Below are positions 45,812 to 54,950 of a DNA stretch of 64,000 bases, piece after piece. The stretch spans positions 1 through 64,000 of the forward strand of contig NZ_FUYP01000006.1 of the NCBI RefSeq assembly GCF_900168005.1, in the 5' to 3' direction. Both the position numbers and the translations under genes were made by a program. The notes under the pieces were generated by a model. That model searched no databases. It was not told the DNA's origin and was given only the letters and a program-made list of their open reading frames with translations. This DNA comes from Sphingopyxis flava. GTDB taxonomy: Bacteria; Pseudomonadota; Alphaproteobacteria; Sphingomonadales; Sphingomonadaceae. Position 1 is the first letter of the stretch. Each line of letters opens with the position of its first letter.

Positions 45812-46687
45812 ATGGCCGGTGCCAAACATCATGACTATCACCTCGTAAACCCCAGCGTCTGGCCGATGGTCGGCTCGATTGCGGCGCTCGTGATGTTCTT
45901 TGGCGGTGTGATGTGGATGCACACCGACCATTTCGGCGACGCCGGCAAATGGGTGTTTGGTCTCGGCGTTGCAGGCGTCATCCTGACCTTCTTCCAATGG
46001 TGGGCCGACGTGATCAACGAGGCCCATGCTGGCGATCATACGCCGGTGGTGCAGCTCCACCTGCGTTACGGCATGATCCTGTTCATCGCCTCGGAAGTGA
46101 TGTTCTTTGTCGGCTGGTTCTGGGCGTGGTTCGATTTCGCGCTCTTCCCGGTACCGGTCGAGATCGTCGACGGCGCGGTTTCGTCGCTGTTCGGCCAGGA
46201 CGGCGCGGCCGCGATCACCCAGTGGCCGCCTAAGGGCATCCACGTCATCGACGCTTTTTCGCTGCCGCTCCTCAACACGCTGATCCTGCTCTGCTCGGGC
46301 ACGACCATCACCTGGGCGCACCACTCGCTGATTCACGGCGATCGGGAAGGGCTCAAGAAGGGCCTGTGGTTGACGATCATCCTTGGCGTCACCTTCAGCG
46401 CGATTCAGGCCTATGAATATGCCGAAGCGCCGTTCCCCTTCGGAACGATCAACTATACCTCGGCCTTCTACATGGCGACCGGCTTCCACGGTTTCCACGT
46501 GCTCGTCGGCACGATCTTCCTGATCGTCTGCCTGGTTCGCACCTACAAGGGCCATTTCACCCCGCAGCAGCACTTCGGTTTCGAAGCCGCTGCCTGGTAC
46601 TGGCACTTCGTCGACGTGGTGTGGCTGTTTCTTTTCATCATCGTCTATGTCTGGGGCGGCTGGGGCGCGCCGGTCGCTGCGCACTAA
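45812..46687 (+). CDS. coxC: Cytochrome c oxidase subunit III
   Basis: A 291-residue subunit with seven helices. Motifs include HLRYGMILFIASEVMFFVGW, SGTTITWAHHSLIHGDREGL, FYMATGFHGFHVLVGTIFLI and AAWYWHFVDVVWLFLFIIVY. It stabilises subunit I and helps proton uptake. ATG 45812 begins the conserved AKHHDYHLVNPSVWPMVGS; an ATG at 45782 in the same frame is less likely. DUF983 follows immediately. Confidence 0.97.
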   Translation: MAGAKHHDYHLVNPSVWPMVGSIAALVMFFGGVMWMHTDHFGDAGKWVFGLGVAGVILTFFQWWADVINEAHAGDHTPVVQLHLRYGMILFIASEVMFFVGWFWAWFDFALFPVPVEIVDGAVSSLFGQDGAAAITQWPPKGIHVIDAFSLPLLNTLILLCSGTTITWAHHSLIHGDREGLKKGLWLTIILGVTFSAIQAYEYAEAPFPFGTINYTSAFYMATGFHGFHVLVGTIFLIVCLVRTYKGHFTPQQHFGFEAAAWYWHFVDVVWLFLFIIVYVWGGWGAPVAAH

Positions 46688-46688
46688 G

Positions 46689-47087
46689 TTGCCGGAGAGC
46701 AATTCCAATCCGGAAGGGCAGCCGCCGATCGGGCGCGCTGCCCTTTTTGGCCTCTGCCCCCGTTGCGGCGCGCCGACGCTGTTCGAAGGGCCCGTCCGCT
46801 TCGCGCCGCGCTGCCGCGCCTGCGGGCTCGACTTTGGCGCCTATAATGTCGGCGACGGCCCTGCCGCCTTCCTGACGCTGATTATCGGTGCGCTTCTGAT
46901 CGTGGCAGCGCTCCTCGTCGATTTCGCCTTGGAGCCGCCGCTATGGGTCCATGTCATCCTGTGGGTTCCCCTGACCGTCGCCGCGGTCGTTCTGGGGTTG
47001 AGGCTCGCCAAGGCGGCGCTGCTCGCAAGCGAGCATCAGCGACGGGCCGCCGAGGGCCGCCTCGCCGGGAAGGATGAGCATGACTGA
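46689..47087 (+). CDS. DUF983 family membrane protein
   Basis: A protein of about 132 residues. A zinc-ribbon-like start, GLCPRCGAPTLFEGPVRFAP then RCRACGLDFGAYNVGDGPAA, gives two CxxC pairs. Two helices (AAFLTLIIGALLIVAALLVD and WVHVILWVPLTVAAVVLGLR) follow. DUF983 genes are regularly placed between coxC and SURF1 in alphaproteobacteria, which points to a role in oxidase assembly, still unproved. The likely start is TTG 46689, directly after the coxC stop. It overlaps the SURF1 gene by 8 bases. Confidence 0.85.
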   Translation: MPESNSNPEGQPPIGRAALFGLCPRCGAPTLFEGPVRFAPRCRACGLDFGAYNVGDGPAAFLTLIIGALLIVAALLVDFALEPPLWVHVILWVPLTVAAVVLGLRLAKAALLASEHQRRAAEGRLAGKDEHD

Positions 47088-47715
47088 GGCCGCCGCGCGC
47101 CGCTGGCCCCTCGTCCCGACGCTGCTCGTGATCGCAGCTGCCGCGGTCATGGTCGCGCTCGGCGTGTGGCAGCTGGAGCGCAAGAGCGAAAAGGAAGCGC
47201 TTCTCGCGCTTTACGAGCGCAACCGCGCGATGTCGGCGACGGTTGCCTATCCCGAACTCCCGCCGGTCGACGACGCCATGCTCTTCCGCAAGAGCAGCAT
47301 CGTCTGCCTCGAGCCCGTACGCTGGGATCCGCGAAGCGGCACCGACCGCGAGGGCAGGCCGGGGATCCGCATGGTCGCCGATTGCCGGACCGGCGCCGAA
47401 GGGCCAGGCGTACTCGTTGATGTGGGGACTGCCGACAGTTTCACGCCGCCCCGGTGGAGCGGCGGGCCGGTTGCCGGAACGATCGTACCCGGGCCTGAAC
47501 AGCCCGGGCTGATAGCCCGGCTCACAGGAAGGGCGACGCCCGCGCGCGCGATGCTCGTCGCCGACACGCCCCTTGAAGGCCTGCGCGCGAGCGCGGTCCC
47601 GAACGGCGCAGACGTGCCCAACAACCATCTCGCCTACGCGGTGCAATGGTTTCTTTTCGCCGCCGCGGCCCTCGTCATCTATGTCCTGGCGGTTCGCCGC
47701 CGCTTGCAGCGCTGA
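47080..47715 (+). CDS. SURF1 family cytochrome oxidase biogenesis protein
   Basis: A 211-residue protein with the SURF1 arrangement: an N-terminal helix (LVPTLLVIAAAAVMVALGVW) running into GVWQLERKSEKEALL, a periplasmic middle part, and a C-terminal helix (AVQWFLFAAAALVIYVLAVR). SURF1 helps place heme A in subunit I. NNHLAYAVQWF is the family's C-terminal motif. ATG 47080 is chosen from the aagg spacing; ATG 47074 is also in frame. Sequence between the helices is shorter than in mitochondrial SURF1. Confidence 0.92.
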   Translation: MTEAAARRWPLVPTLLVIAAAAVMVALGVWQLERKSEKEALLALYERNRAMSATVAYPELPPVDDAMLFRKSSIVCLEPVRWDPRSGTDREGRPGIRMVADCRTGAEGPGVLVDVGTADSFTPPRWSGGPVAGTIVPGPEQPGLIARLTGRATPARAMLVADTPLEGLRASAVPNGADVPNNHLAYAVQWFLFAAAALVIYVLAVRRRLQR

Positions 47716-47742
47716 CGTTCGCCCGCTAGGCGCTGGGCCGCC

Positions 47743-49140
47743 ATGGACTATATCAGCACTCGCGGCTCTGCGCCGACCCTCGACTTTCGCGCCGCCACGC
47801 TTGCTGGCCTTGCCAGCGACGGCGGCCTTTATGTGCCGGTCGCTTGGCCGCGCCTTAGCGCCGAAGAGATCCGCGCACTCGCCGAGCTCGACTACACCGA
47901 GACGGCGGTGCGGATCATGACGCCTTTCGTGGCGGGGGTGCTCGGTGAGGACGACCTGCGCCGGCTGTGCGCGGCTGCCTACGGGCGCTTCGGCCATGAC
48001 GCGGTCACCCCGCTCGTCCAGCTCAGCCATCGTCACTGGTTGCTCGAGCTCTTCCACGGCCCGACGCTTGCCTTCAAGGACGTCGCGCTCCAACTTCTCG
48101 GCCAGCTTTTCGAAGCCTTTCTTGCCGGCGGCGACACCGACATCACGATCGTCGGCGCGACCTCGGGCGATACGGGCTCGGCGGCGATCGAGGCGGTCGC
48201 GGGCCGCGAGCATATCCGCATCTTCATGCTCCACCCCGAAGGCCGCGTCAGCGACGTGCAGCGCCGCCAGATGACGACGGTGCTCGCGCCCAACGTTCAC
48301 AATATCGCGATCGACGGCAGCTTCGACGACGCGCAGGCGATGGTGAAGCGATTGTTCGGCGATGAGGAGGCGCGCGGCGCGCTGACGCTCTCTGCAGTGA
48401 ACAGCATCAACTGGGCGCGGCTCATGGCGCAGATCGTCTATTATTTCTACGCCGCCGTCCGCCTCGGCGCCCCCGACCGCGCGGTGGCGTTCAGCGTTCC
48501 CACCGGCAATTTCGGCGATGTTTTCGCAGGCTATGTCGCAGCCCAGATGGGGCTGCCCGTGGCCAAGCTGGTGGTTGCGACCAACGTCAACGACATTCTC
48601 CACCGCGCATTTGCGAGCGGCGATTACAGCGCGGGAGCGGTGACGCCGACCGCAACGCCGAGCATGGACATTCAGGTCAGCAGCAACTTCGAGCGGCTGC
48701 TCTTCGACCTGTCAGGGCGCGACGGAGCAGCGATCGCGGGCATGATGGATGCATTCGACAAGAGCCGCGCGATGACGATCCCCGCCGACATGCTGCGCGG
48801 GGCGAGCAGGCTATTTTCGAGCGCGCGGGTCGATGGAGATGCGATGGCGCTTGCGCTGCGCTGGGCGCAGGAGCGCGGCGGGCAGATCATCGATCCGCAC
48901 AGCGCGGTCGGGCTGGCGGCCGCGCGCGATCTCGACATTGACCCTGCGGTACCGGTGGTCACGCTCGCGACCGCGCATCCGGCAAAATTTCCCGATGCGG
49001 TCGAACGCGCCACCGGGGTGCGCCCGCCGCTTCCGGCGCGGCTTGGCAATCTTTTCGACCGCGAAGAGCGTTACGAAAAGCTTGCTGGCGACTATGACGC
49101 GGTGAAGGCCCATATCCTCGCCGAAGCCGCCCGTGGCTGA
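47743..49140 (+). CDS. thrC: Threonine synthase
   Basis: ThrC makes threonine from O-phosphohomoserine with pyridoxal phosphate. The 465-residue protein starts MDYISTRGSAPTLDFRAATL. The PLP lysine is in FHGPTLAFKDVALQLLGQLF (AFKD). The phosphate-site segment is IVGATSGDTGSAAIEAVAGR. SVPTGNFGDVFAGYVAAQMG is another conserved part. It follows SURF1 after 27 bases, and is probably read on the same transcript although its job is unrelated. Its 3' end overlaps the methyltransferase gene by 8 bases. Confidence 0.97.
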   Translation: MDYISTRGSAPTLDFRAATLAGLASDGGLYVPVAWPRLSAEEIRALAELDYTETAVRIMTPFVAGVLGEDDLRRLCAAAYGRFGHDAVTPLVQLSHRHWLLELFHGPTLAFKDVALQLLGQLFEAFLAGGDTDITIVGATSGDTGSAAIEAVAGREHIRIFMLHPEGRVSDVQRRQMTTVLAPNVHNIAIDGSFDDAQAMVKRLFGDEEARGALTLSAVNSINWARLMAQIVYYFYAAVRLGAPDRAVAFSVPTGNFGDVFAGYVAAQMGLPVAKLVVATNVNDILHRAFASGDYSAGAVTPTATPSMDIQVSSNFERLLFDLSGRDGAAIAGMMDAFDKSRAMTIPADMLRGASRLFSSARVDGDAMALALRWAQERGGQIIDPHSAVGLAAARDLDIDPAVPVVTLATAHPAKFPDAVERATGVRPPLPARLGNLFDREERYEKLAGDYDAVKAHILAEAARG

Positions 49141-50023
49141 CCTTCTTCCCCTGCGCACGCTCGTTGGCGAGGCGTGGGACGATTATGGACTGGTCGACAG
49201 CGGCGGTGGACGCAAGCTTGAGCGCTACGGCCGCTTTCGGTTCATTCGCCCCGAACCGCAGGCGATGTGGGCACCTGCGCTCCCTCAAAGCGCCTGGGAA
49301 GAGGCCGACGGCGAGTTTGTGCCGGCTTCGGACGAGGACGGCGGCGGCCGCTGGTATTTTCACCGGCCTGTGCCGGCAGAGGGCTGGCCGCTTTCCTGGC
49401 GCGAGACGCGCTTTACCGCCTCCTGCACGCCCTTTCGCCACCTCGGCTTCTTTCCCGACATGGCGCCGGTCTGGGACTGGCTGCGCGAGCGCACTGCGGA
49501 CAAGGCCGATCCCGCCTTTCTCAATCTTTTCGGCTACACAGGTGTTGGCAGCCAGGCGCTCGCTGCGTCAGGGGCGGCGGTGACCCATGTCGATGCGTCG
49601 AAGAAATCGGTCGCGCAGGCGCGCGAGAATGCGGCGGCCGCGGGAATGGCGGACCGGCCCATACGCTGGATCGTCGACGATGCGGGAAAGTTCACCGCGC
49701 GCGAGGTCAGGCGGCGCCGCCGCTACGACGCGGTCCTGCTCGACCCCCCGAAATTCGGACGCGGTCCCAATAATGAACGCTGGCAGCTCGAGGAAGGGCT
49801 CGCGCCGCTGCTCGCCGATTGCCGCCAGCTCATGGATGCGGACAGCCGCGCGCTCTTCCTCACGGTTTACGCCGTGCGCCTGTCGGCGCTCGCCATTGGC
49901 GAGCTCCTCGCGCAGACCTTCAAGGACCTTCCGGGCACCGTCGAGTGCGGTGAGCTTGCGGTGCGCGAGGAGACGAGGGGGCTCCTTCTGCCCACCGCCA
50001 TATTTGCGCGCTGGAGCCGCTAG
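49133..50023 (+). CDS. Class I SAM-dependent methyltransferase, RlmI-like
   Basis: A 296-residue methyltransferase. The SAM-binding motif I is FLNLFGYTGVGSQALAASGA, motif II is THVDASKKSVAQARENAAAA, and the catalytic region is DAVLLDPPKFGRGPNNERW. This resembles the C-terminal half of RlmI-type 23S rRNA cytosine methyltransferases, but the N-terminal PUA domain of RlmI is lacking. The substrate is probably RNA but not proved. It starts with GTG inside the end of thrC and converges with phoB with only 7 bases between. Confidence 0.87.
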   Translation: MADLLPLRTLVGEAWDDYGLVDSGGGRKLERYGRFRFIRPEPQAMWAPALPQSAWEEADGEFVPASDEDGGGRWYFHRPVPAEGWPLSWRETRFTASCTPFRHLGFFPDMAPVWDWLRERTADKADPAFLNLFGYTGVGSQALAASGAAVTHVDASKKSVAQARENAAAAGMADRPIRWIVDDAGKFTAREVRRRRRYDAVLLDPPKFGRGPNNERWQLEEGLAPLLADCRQLMDADSRALFLTVYAVRLSALAIGELLAQTFKDLPGTVECGELAVREETRGLLLPTAIFARWSR

Positions 50024-50030
50024 CGCTCCT

Positions 50031-50729
50031 TCAAATGCTGTTTGAGGCGTCGAGCGCATAGCCCGCCGAGCGCACGGTGCGGATGATGTCGGCGGTGCCG
50101 GGGAGGTTGATGGCCTTGCGCAGACGCCGGATATGGACGTCGACCGTCCTCAATTCGATATCGCTGTCCTGCCCCCACACGCTGTCGAGCAATTGCGCGC
50201 GCGAGAAAACGCGCCCCGGATGCTCCATGAAATGGCGCAGCAGGCGGAATTCGGTTGGGCCTATATTCACGATGCGCTCACCGCGCACGACCTTGTGCGC
50301 AACCGGGTCGAGCTTGAGGTCGGCGTAGCTCAGCAATTCCCCCGCGAGCGCGGGGCGAAGCCGGCGCAGAACCGCCTGGACGCGCGCGACGAGCTCGCGC
50401 GGGCTGAACGGCTTGGTCACATAATCGTCGGCACCGGTCTCAAGGCCCCGGATACGATCCTCCTCCTCGCCGCGCGCGGTGAGCATGATGATCGGGATAT
50501 TGGCGGTTGCAGGCTTGCGCCGGAGACGCCGGCATACCTCGATGCCGGGCAGACTCTCGATCATCCAGTCGAGCAGGACGATATCGGGAACGCGCTCCTC
50601 GGCCAGGATGAGCCCCTGTTCGCCATCGGGGGTCTGGCGGACCGAATAGCCTTCGCGCGCAAAATGCCAGACGATAAGCTCGGCGATCGCCTCATCATCC
50701 TCGATCAGCAACAAATCGGGCTGCGGCAT
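50031..50729 (-). CDS. phoB: Phosphate regulon response regulator PhoB
   Basis: A 232-residue OmpR/PhoB-type regulator. The receiver domain has the acidic pocket LLIEDDEAIAELI, the phosphorylated Asp in PDIVLLDWMIESLPGIEVC (near residue 53), and the switch Lys in GADDYVTKPFSPRELVARVQ. The winged-helix DNA-binding domain contains FRLLRHFMEHPGRVFSRAQL and RTVDVHIRRLRKAINLPGTA. It binds Pho boxes such as the one before pstS. It is the last gene of the pst operon; its kinase gene phoR is not in the window. Confidence 0.95.
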   Translation of the reverse strand: MPQPDLLLIEDDEAIAELIVWHFAREGYSVRQTPDGEQGLILAEERVPDIVLLDWMIESLPGIEVCRRLRRKPATANIPIIMLTARGEEEDRIRGLETGADDYVTKPFSPRELVARVQAVLRRLRPALAGELLSYADLKLDPVAHKVVRGERIVNIGPTEFRLLRHFMEHPGRVFSRAQLLDSVWGQDSDIELRTVDVHIRRLRKAINLPGTADIIRTVRSAGYALDASNSI

Positions 50730-50734
50730 GGGCC

Positions 50735-51448
50735 TTACTCCTGCTCCGCGGCGCCATCTTCGGGCTGCTCACCGCGCTCGCGCTCCTCCATCCGCTCGCC
50801 GGTGACGGCATAATAGACCATCTCGGCGATATTGGTCGCATGGTCGCCCATGCGTTCCAGATTCTTGGCGACGAACAAAAGATGCGCGCTCTCGGTAATG
50901 TGACGCGGATTTTCCATCATGAAGGTCACAAGCGTGCGAAAGATGCTGTTGTAGAAATCATCGACCGTCTTGTCGCGCACCGTCACTCGCAGCGCGAGCT
51001 CGGTGTCGCGCGCGGCAAAGCTGTCGAGCGCGTCGTGGATGAGCTCGGCGACGAGCGAGGACATCGAGGTCAGCAACGGGATCGCCTCGATCGAGCGCGC
51101 CGGATCCATCAGCGCGACACGTTTTGCAATATTCTTGGCATAATCCCCGATGCGCTCGACGACCGAGACGATCTTCAGCGCCGCGATCATTTCGCGCAGG
51201 TCGTCCGCCATCGGCGCCCTTAGCGCGATGGTCTGGACAGCGAGCCGTTCGACCTCGGTTTCGAGCGCGTCGATCGCCTTGTCGCCTTCGACCACCTCGG
51301 CCGCGAGAGGACGGTCGCCGTTTGCAAGCGCGGACATCGCCTGGATGAGCGCCTGCTCGGCGCGCCCGCCCATCTCGCTGATCAGCCCGCGCAGGCGGTT
51401 GAGATCGGCGTCGAAGGCCTTGACGGTATGTTCGTTGATGATTGCCAT
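50735..51448 (-). CDS. phoU: Phosphate signalling complex protein PhoU
   Basis: A 237-residue all-helical protein made of two similar three-helix bundles. MGGRAEQALIQAMSALANGD and VVERIGDYAKNIAKRVALMD belong to the first, and NLERMGDHATNIAEMVYYAV to the second. These E/D-x3-D motifs bind metal clusters in PhoU. It holds PhoR inactive when phosphate is plentiful, working through the Pst transporter. The C-terminal tail is rich in Glu (MEERERGEQPEDGAAEQE). It sits between pstB and phoB. Confidence 0.95.
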   Translation of the reverse strand: MAIINEHTVKAFDADLNRLRGLISEMGGRAEQALIQAMSALANGDRPLAAEVVEGDKAIDALETEVERLAVQTIALRAPMADDLREMIAALKIVSVVERIGDYAKNIAKRVALMDPARSIEAIPLLTSMSSLVAELIHDALDSFAARDTELALRVTVRDKTVDDFYNSIFRTLVTFMMENPRHITESAHLLFVAKNLERMGDHATNIAEMVYYAVTGERMEERERGEQPEDGAAEQE

Positions 51449-51475
51449 GCTGTGCGTCCTTTCGCCCGCGGCCGA

Positions 51476-52258
51476 TCAGCCGTAGCGGCCCGTGATATAA
51501 TCCTTGGTGCGGTCCTGCTTCGGGTTGGTGAAGATGTCGGCGGTCTTCCCATATTCGACCAGCGTCCCGAGGTGGAAAAAGGCCGTGCGCTGCGACACGC
51601 GCGCTGCCTGCTGCATATTGTGGGTGACGATCACGATCGCATATTTGCCGCGCAGTTCGTGGATCAGGTCCTCGATCTTCGCGGTCGCGATCGGGTCGAG
51701 CGCCGAGCAGGGTTCGTCCATCAGGATCACCTCGGGATTGACCGCAATCGCGCGCGCGATGCAGAGGCGCTGCTGCTGCCCGCCCGAAAGCGCGGTGCCG
51801 CTTTCGCCGAGCCGGTCCTTGACCTCGTCCCAGAGTCCTGCGCGCACCAGCGCGCGCTCGACGATGAGGTCGAGGTCGGCCTTGCCCGCGGCGAGGCCGT
51901 GGATGCGGGGGCCATAGGCGACATTGTCATAGACCGACTTTGGAAAAGGGTTCGGTTTCTGGAAAACCATGCCGACGCGCGCGCGCAGCTGCACCACGTC
52001 CATCGAGGGCGCGTAAATATCTTCGCCTTCGAGCGTGATCTTGCCTGTGACGCGGGCGCTTGCGAGGGTGTCGTTCATCCGGTTCAGCGAGCGCAGAAAG
52101 GTGGATTTCCCGCAGCCCGAGGGGCCGATGAAGGCGGTGACGAGATCGGTGCCGACATCGATCGAGACATTGTTGATCGCCTGCTTGGCCCCGTAGAAGA
52201 CATCGACGCCCTCGGCCTTCATCTTGGGGTTGGCGATAGTGAGTTCGTCGTGGGTCAT
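51476..52258 (-). CDS. pstB: Phosphate ABC transporter ATP-binding protein
   Basis: A 260-residue ABC ATPase that powers phosphate import. Walker A is [20 protein letters not shown], the signature is [20 protein letters not shown], and Walker B is [33 protein letters not shown] contains the switch His. ATG 52258 is used; GTG 52264, overlapping the pstA stop, would add two residues. It drives the PstC-PstA channel with PstS as the binding protein. Confidence 0.96.
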   Translation of the reverse strand: MTHDELTIANPKMKAEGVDVFYGAKQAINNVSIDVGTDLVTAFIGPSGCGKSTFLRSLNRMNDTLASARVTGKITLEGEDIYAPSMDVVQLRARVGMVFQKPNPFPKSVYDNVAYGPRIHGLAAGKADLDLIVERALVRAGLWDEVKDRLGESGTALSGGQQQRLCIARAIAVNPEVILMDEPCSALDPIATAKIEDLIHELRGKYAIVIVTHNMQQAARVSQRTAFFHLGTLVEYGKTADIFTNPKQDRTKDYITGRYG

Positions 52259-52260
52259 GG

Positions 52261-53517
52261 TCACCAGCGTTTTTCAAACTTGTTGCGAAGATAGATGGCA
52301 AGTGCGTTCATCGACAGCAGCACGATCAAGAGCACGATGATCGCCGCCGAGGTTTTCTCGACAAAGCCGCGGTCGACCTCGTCCGACCAGAGGAAGATCT
52401 GCATCGGCAGCACCGTCGAAGGCGAACAAATGCCTCCCGGCACGTCACCGATGAAGGCGCGCATCCCAATGAGGAGCAGCGGCGCTGTCTCGCCGAGCGC
52501 GCGGGCCATGCCGATGATCGTCCCGGTCAGGATGCCGGGGAGCGCGAGGGGGAGGACATGATGGAACACGACCTGCACCGGACTCGCGCCGACGCCGAGC
52601 GCTGCATCGCGGATCGACGGCGGGACCGCCTTGATCGCATTGCGGCTTGCGATGACGATCACGGGCATCGTCATCAGCGCGAGCGTGAGCCCGCCGACCA
52701 GCGGGCTGGCCTGGCAAAGTCCGAACCAGTTGATGAACACCGCGAGCGCGAGCAGGCCGAAGATGATCGAGGGCACGGCGGCCAGATTGTTGATCGAGAC
52801 CTCGATGAGGTCACTCCAGCGGTTCTTCGGCGCATATTCTTCAAGATAGAGCGCTGCGAGGACACCCGTCGGGAAGGCGATCAGAAAGGCGATGATGATC
52901 GTCAGCACCGATCCCTTGAGCGCCCCCCAGATGCCGGCGAGCGCGGGATCGGTCGCATCGGCGTTGCGGAAGAAGGACCAATGGATGTGCCTGGCAAGCT
53001 TGCCTTCCCTCGTCAGTGCGTCGACCCGCGCGCCGAGCGCGCCTGCCGCGCCTTCCTTGGCGGCGATATCGACCAGGGAGGAGGCGGGAAGCTCGAAGAC
53101 GCTCTTGGCGCGAAGCAGGGCTGGGTCGTCCTTGATCGCGCGGCGCACGTCCTTCCATGCATTATCGCTGATCAGCGCGGATCCGTTCTCGCCGAGCGCC
53201 TCGTCGGCGGCGAGGGCGACGATCTCGGCAAGCCCGGCGTTCGCGATCAGCTGATCGGCGTCAGGGTCGCCGAGCCGCGAGGGCTCGACGGGCAGCGGCG
53301 TGGCCGTGAAATCGATCGGCACGGCGACATGGGTGTAGGTGAAGCCGCGCGCACCATTTCCGACCATGACGGTGAGCAGGAAGGCGAGAAAGAGAGCGGA
53401 GAGGAGCACGGCGCCAAGCCCCATCGCCTTGAACCGGCGTTCGGCAGCGTAGCGCGCCGCGATCCGCCTTTGCATCGCGGGGGCCTTCCAGTCGGTCGGG
53501 GCGGTCTGTCTATTCAT
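52261..53517 (-). CDS. pstA: Phosphate ABC transporter permease PstA (long form)
   Basis: A 418-residue permease, over 100 residues longer than E. coli PstA. After the first helix ([20 protein letters not shown]) a large periplasmic insert (about residues 55-195) follows, the DUF3333-type region usual in alphaproteobacteria. Then come the remaining helices, with [20 protein letters not shown] and the EAA-like loop [23 protein letters not shown] 53517 lies within the end of pstC. Confidence 0.93.
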   Translation of the reverse strand: MNRQTAPTDWKAPAMQRRIAARYAAERRFKAMGLGAVLLSALFLAFLLTVMVGNGARGFTYTHVAVPIDFTATPLPVEPSRLGDPDADQLIANAGLAEIVALAADEALGENGSALISDNAWKDVRRAIKDDPALLRAKSVFELPASSLVDIAAKEGAAGALGARVDALTREGKLARHIHWSFFRNADATDPALAGIWGALKGSVLTIIIAFLIAFPTGVLAALYLEEYAPKNRWSDLIEVSINNLAAVPSIIFGLLALAVFINWFGLCQASPLVGGLTLALMTMPVIVIASRNAIKAVPPSIRDAALGVGASPVQVVFHHVLPLALPGILTGTIIGMARALGETAPLLLIGMRAFIGDVPGGICSPSTVLPMQIFLWSDEVDRGFVEKTSAAIIVLLIVLLSMNALAIYLRNKFEKRW

Positions 53518-54886
53518 AGGCTTCGCGATATTTCTTGACGATGCGCAGCGCGGCAATGTTGAGCAGCAGCGTGACGAGAAAGAGCACGAGGCCGAGCGCG
53601 AACGCTGCCAGCGTTTTCGCGCTGTTGAACTCCTGGTCCCCGGTGAGGAGTTTTACGATCTGCGCGGTCACGGTGGTGACGCTTGCAAAAGGGTTGGCGG
53701 TGAGGTTGGCCGAGAGGCCTGCGGCCATGACAACGATCATCGTCTCGCCGATGGCGCGGCTTACTGCGAGCAGAATGCCGCCCATCACGCCGGGGAGCGC
53801 CGCGGGTATGAGCACCTCGCGGATCGTTTCGTTCGGCGTTGCCCCGAGCGCCAGCGACCCGTCGCGCATCGCCTGCGGCACGGCGTTGATGCTGTCGTCG
53901 GCCATCGACGAGATGAAGGGGATGATCATCACGCCCATGACAATGCCCGCGGCGAGCGCGCTTTCGCTCGAGGCGTTGGGTACCCCCAGCATCGCTGCAA
54001 ATTCGCGCAGGGCAGGGGCGACGGTGAGCGCGGCGAAATAGCCATAAACTACCGTCGGCACGCCTGCGAGGACCTCAAGGCACGGCTTCACCCATCGCCG
54101 TACGCGCGGCGCGGCATATTGGGTGAGATAGACAGCGGTCATCATGCCGATCGGTATCGCGACGATCATCGCGATGATCGCGCCGATCAGCACCGTACCC
54201 CAGAAGAGCGGAATGCCGCCGAAGGTGCCGGGCTGCGGCGCGCCGCTTTGCGGGTTCCAGTGGGTACCAAAGAGCAGTTCAGCCGGCGAAACGAGGCGAA
54301 AGAAGCGGATCGATTCAAAAAGAAGCGACATCACGATACCGAAGGTCGTGAGGATCGCGACGAGCGAGGCGAGGAGAAGCATCGCCATCACGATCCGCTC
54401 GACCCGCGAGCGCGCGCGCAGGCCGGGCCCGACCCGCGAATAGCCATAAAGTCCGCCGGCAAGCGCGAGCGCGAGCATTGCCCCGATTCCGATCGCGCCA
54501 TAGCGCTGCGCCGCCTGCCGGTAAGGCTCGACGAGCGGCGCTGCGGCGGGAAGCCGTACGGCCGCCTGCCGCCCTGCAGCCGTGCTGCGTGCATCGGAGA
54601 GGATCGCCCCGCGCTCGAAGCCGAATTCGGGCAGGCCTTGTGCTGCGGGGGTCTCGAGCACGGCGCTTGTGACCAGCGCGGGCGACACGCTCGACCAGAG
54701 GGCAAGGAAAAGGGCGGCGGGCGCGAACAGCCACAAGGCGACGTACCAGCCATGATATTGCGGGCGCGAATGGAGCTTCACTCCCGCGCGTGCGGCGAGC
54801 AGCGCGGACCGCGCCCGGCCGGCAAGCCAGCCGATCAGCGCGAGGCCGACAATCACGAACAGGAGAGCAGGGGCGTTGAAGGTCAC
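53510..54886 (-). CDS. pstC: Phosphate ABC transporter permease PstC (long form)
   Basis: A 458-residue permease, also extended compared with E. coli (about 320). The N-terminal third has two extra helices (ALLFVIVGLALIGWLAGRAR and ALWLFAPAALFLALWSSVSP) and a loop. The transport core has ISPAELLFGTHWNPQSGAPQ (preceded by V), VPTVVYGYFAALTVAPALRE and the ATPase-coupling loop MRDGSLALGATPNETIREVL. It follows pstS after a 64-base gap with a hairpin and overlaps pstA by 8 bases. Confidence 0.94.
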   Translation of the reverse strand: MTFNAPALLFVIVGLALIGWLAGRARSALLAARAGVKLHSRPQYHGWYVALWLFAPAALFLALWSSVSPALVTSAVLETPAAQGLPEFGFERGAILSDARSTAAGRQAAVRLPAAAPLVEPYRQAAQRYGAIGIGAMLALALAGGLYGYSRVGPGLRARSRVERIVMAMLLLASLVAILTTFGIVMSLLFESIRFFRLVSPAELLFGTHWNPQSGAPQPGTFGGIPLFWGTVLIGAIIAMIVAIPIGMMTAVYLTQYAAPRVRRWVKPCLEVLAGVPTVVYGYFAALTVAPALREFAAMLGVPNASSESALAAGIVMGVMIIPFISSMADDSINAVPQAMRDGSLALGATPNETIREVLIPAALPGVMGGILLAVSRAIGETMIVVMAAGLSANLTANPFASVTTVTAQIVKLLTGDQEFNSAKTLAAFALGLVLFLVTLLLNIAALRIVKKYREAYE

Positions 54887-54912
54887 TTGGCTTTCCTTGA
54901 CCGGCCCGCCTC

Positions 54913-54929
54913 CCGCTCGGATCGAGCGG
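54913..54929 (-). terminator. Small hairpin between pstS and pstC
   Basis: CCGCTCG (54913-54919) pairs with CGAGCGG (54923-54929) with a 3-base loop. No T run. Hairpins at this place often protect the binding-protein mRNA so that PstS is made in excess. Confidence 0.5.
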
Positions 54930-54950
54930 AGAGGGGGCTCGTCTCGTCTT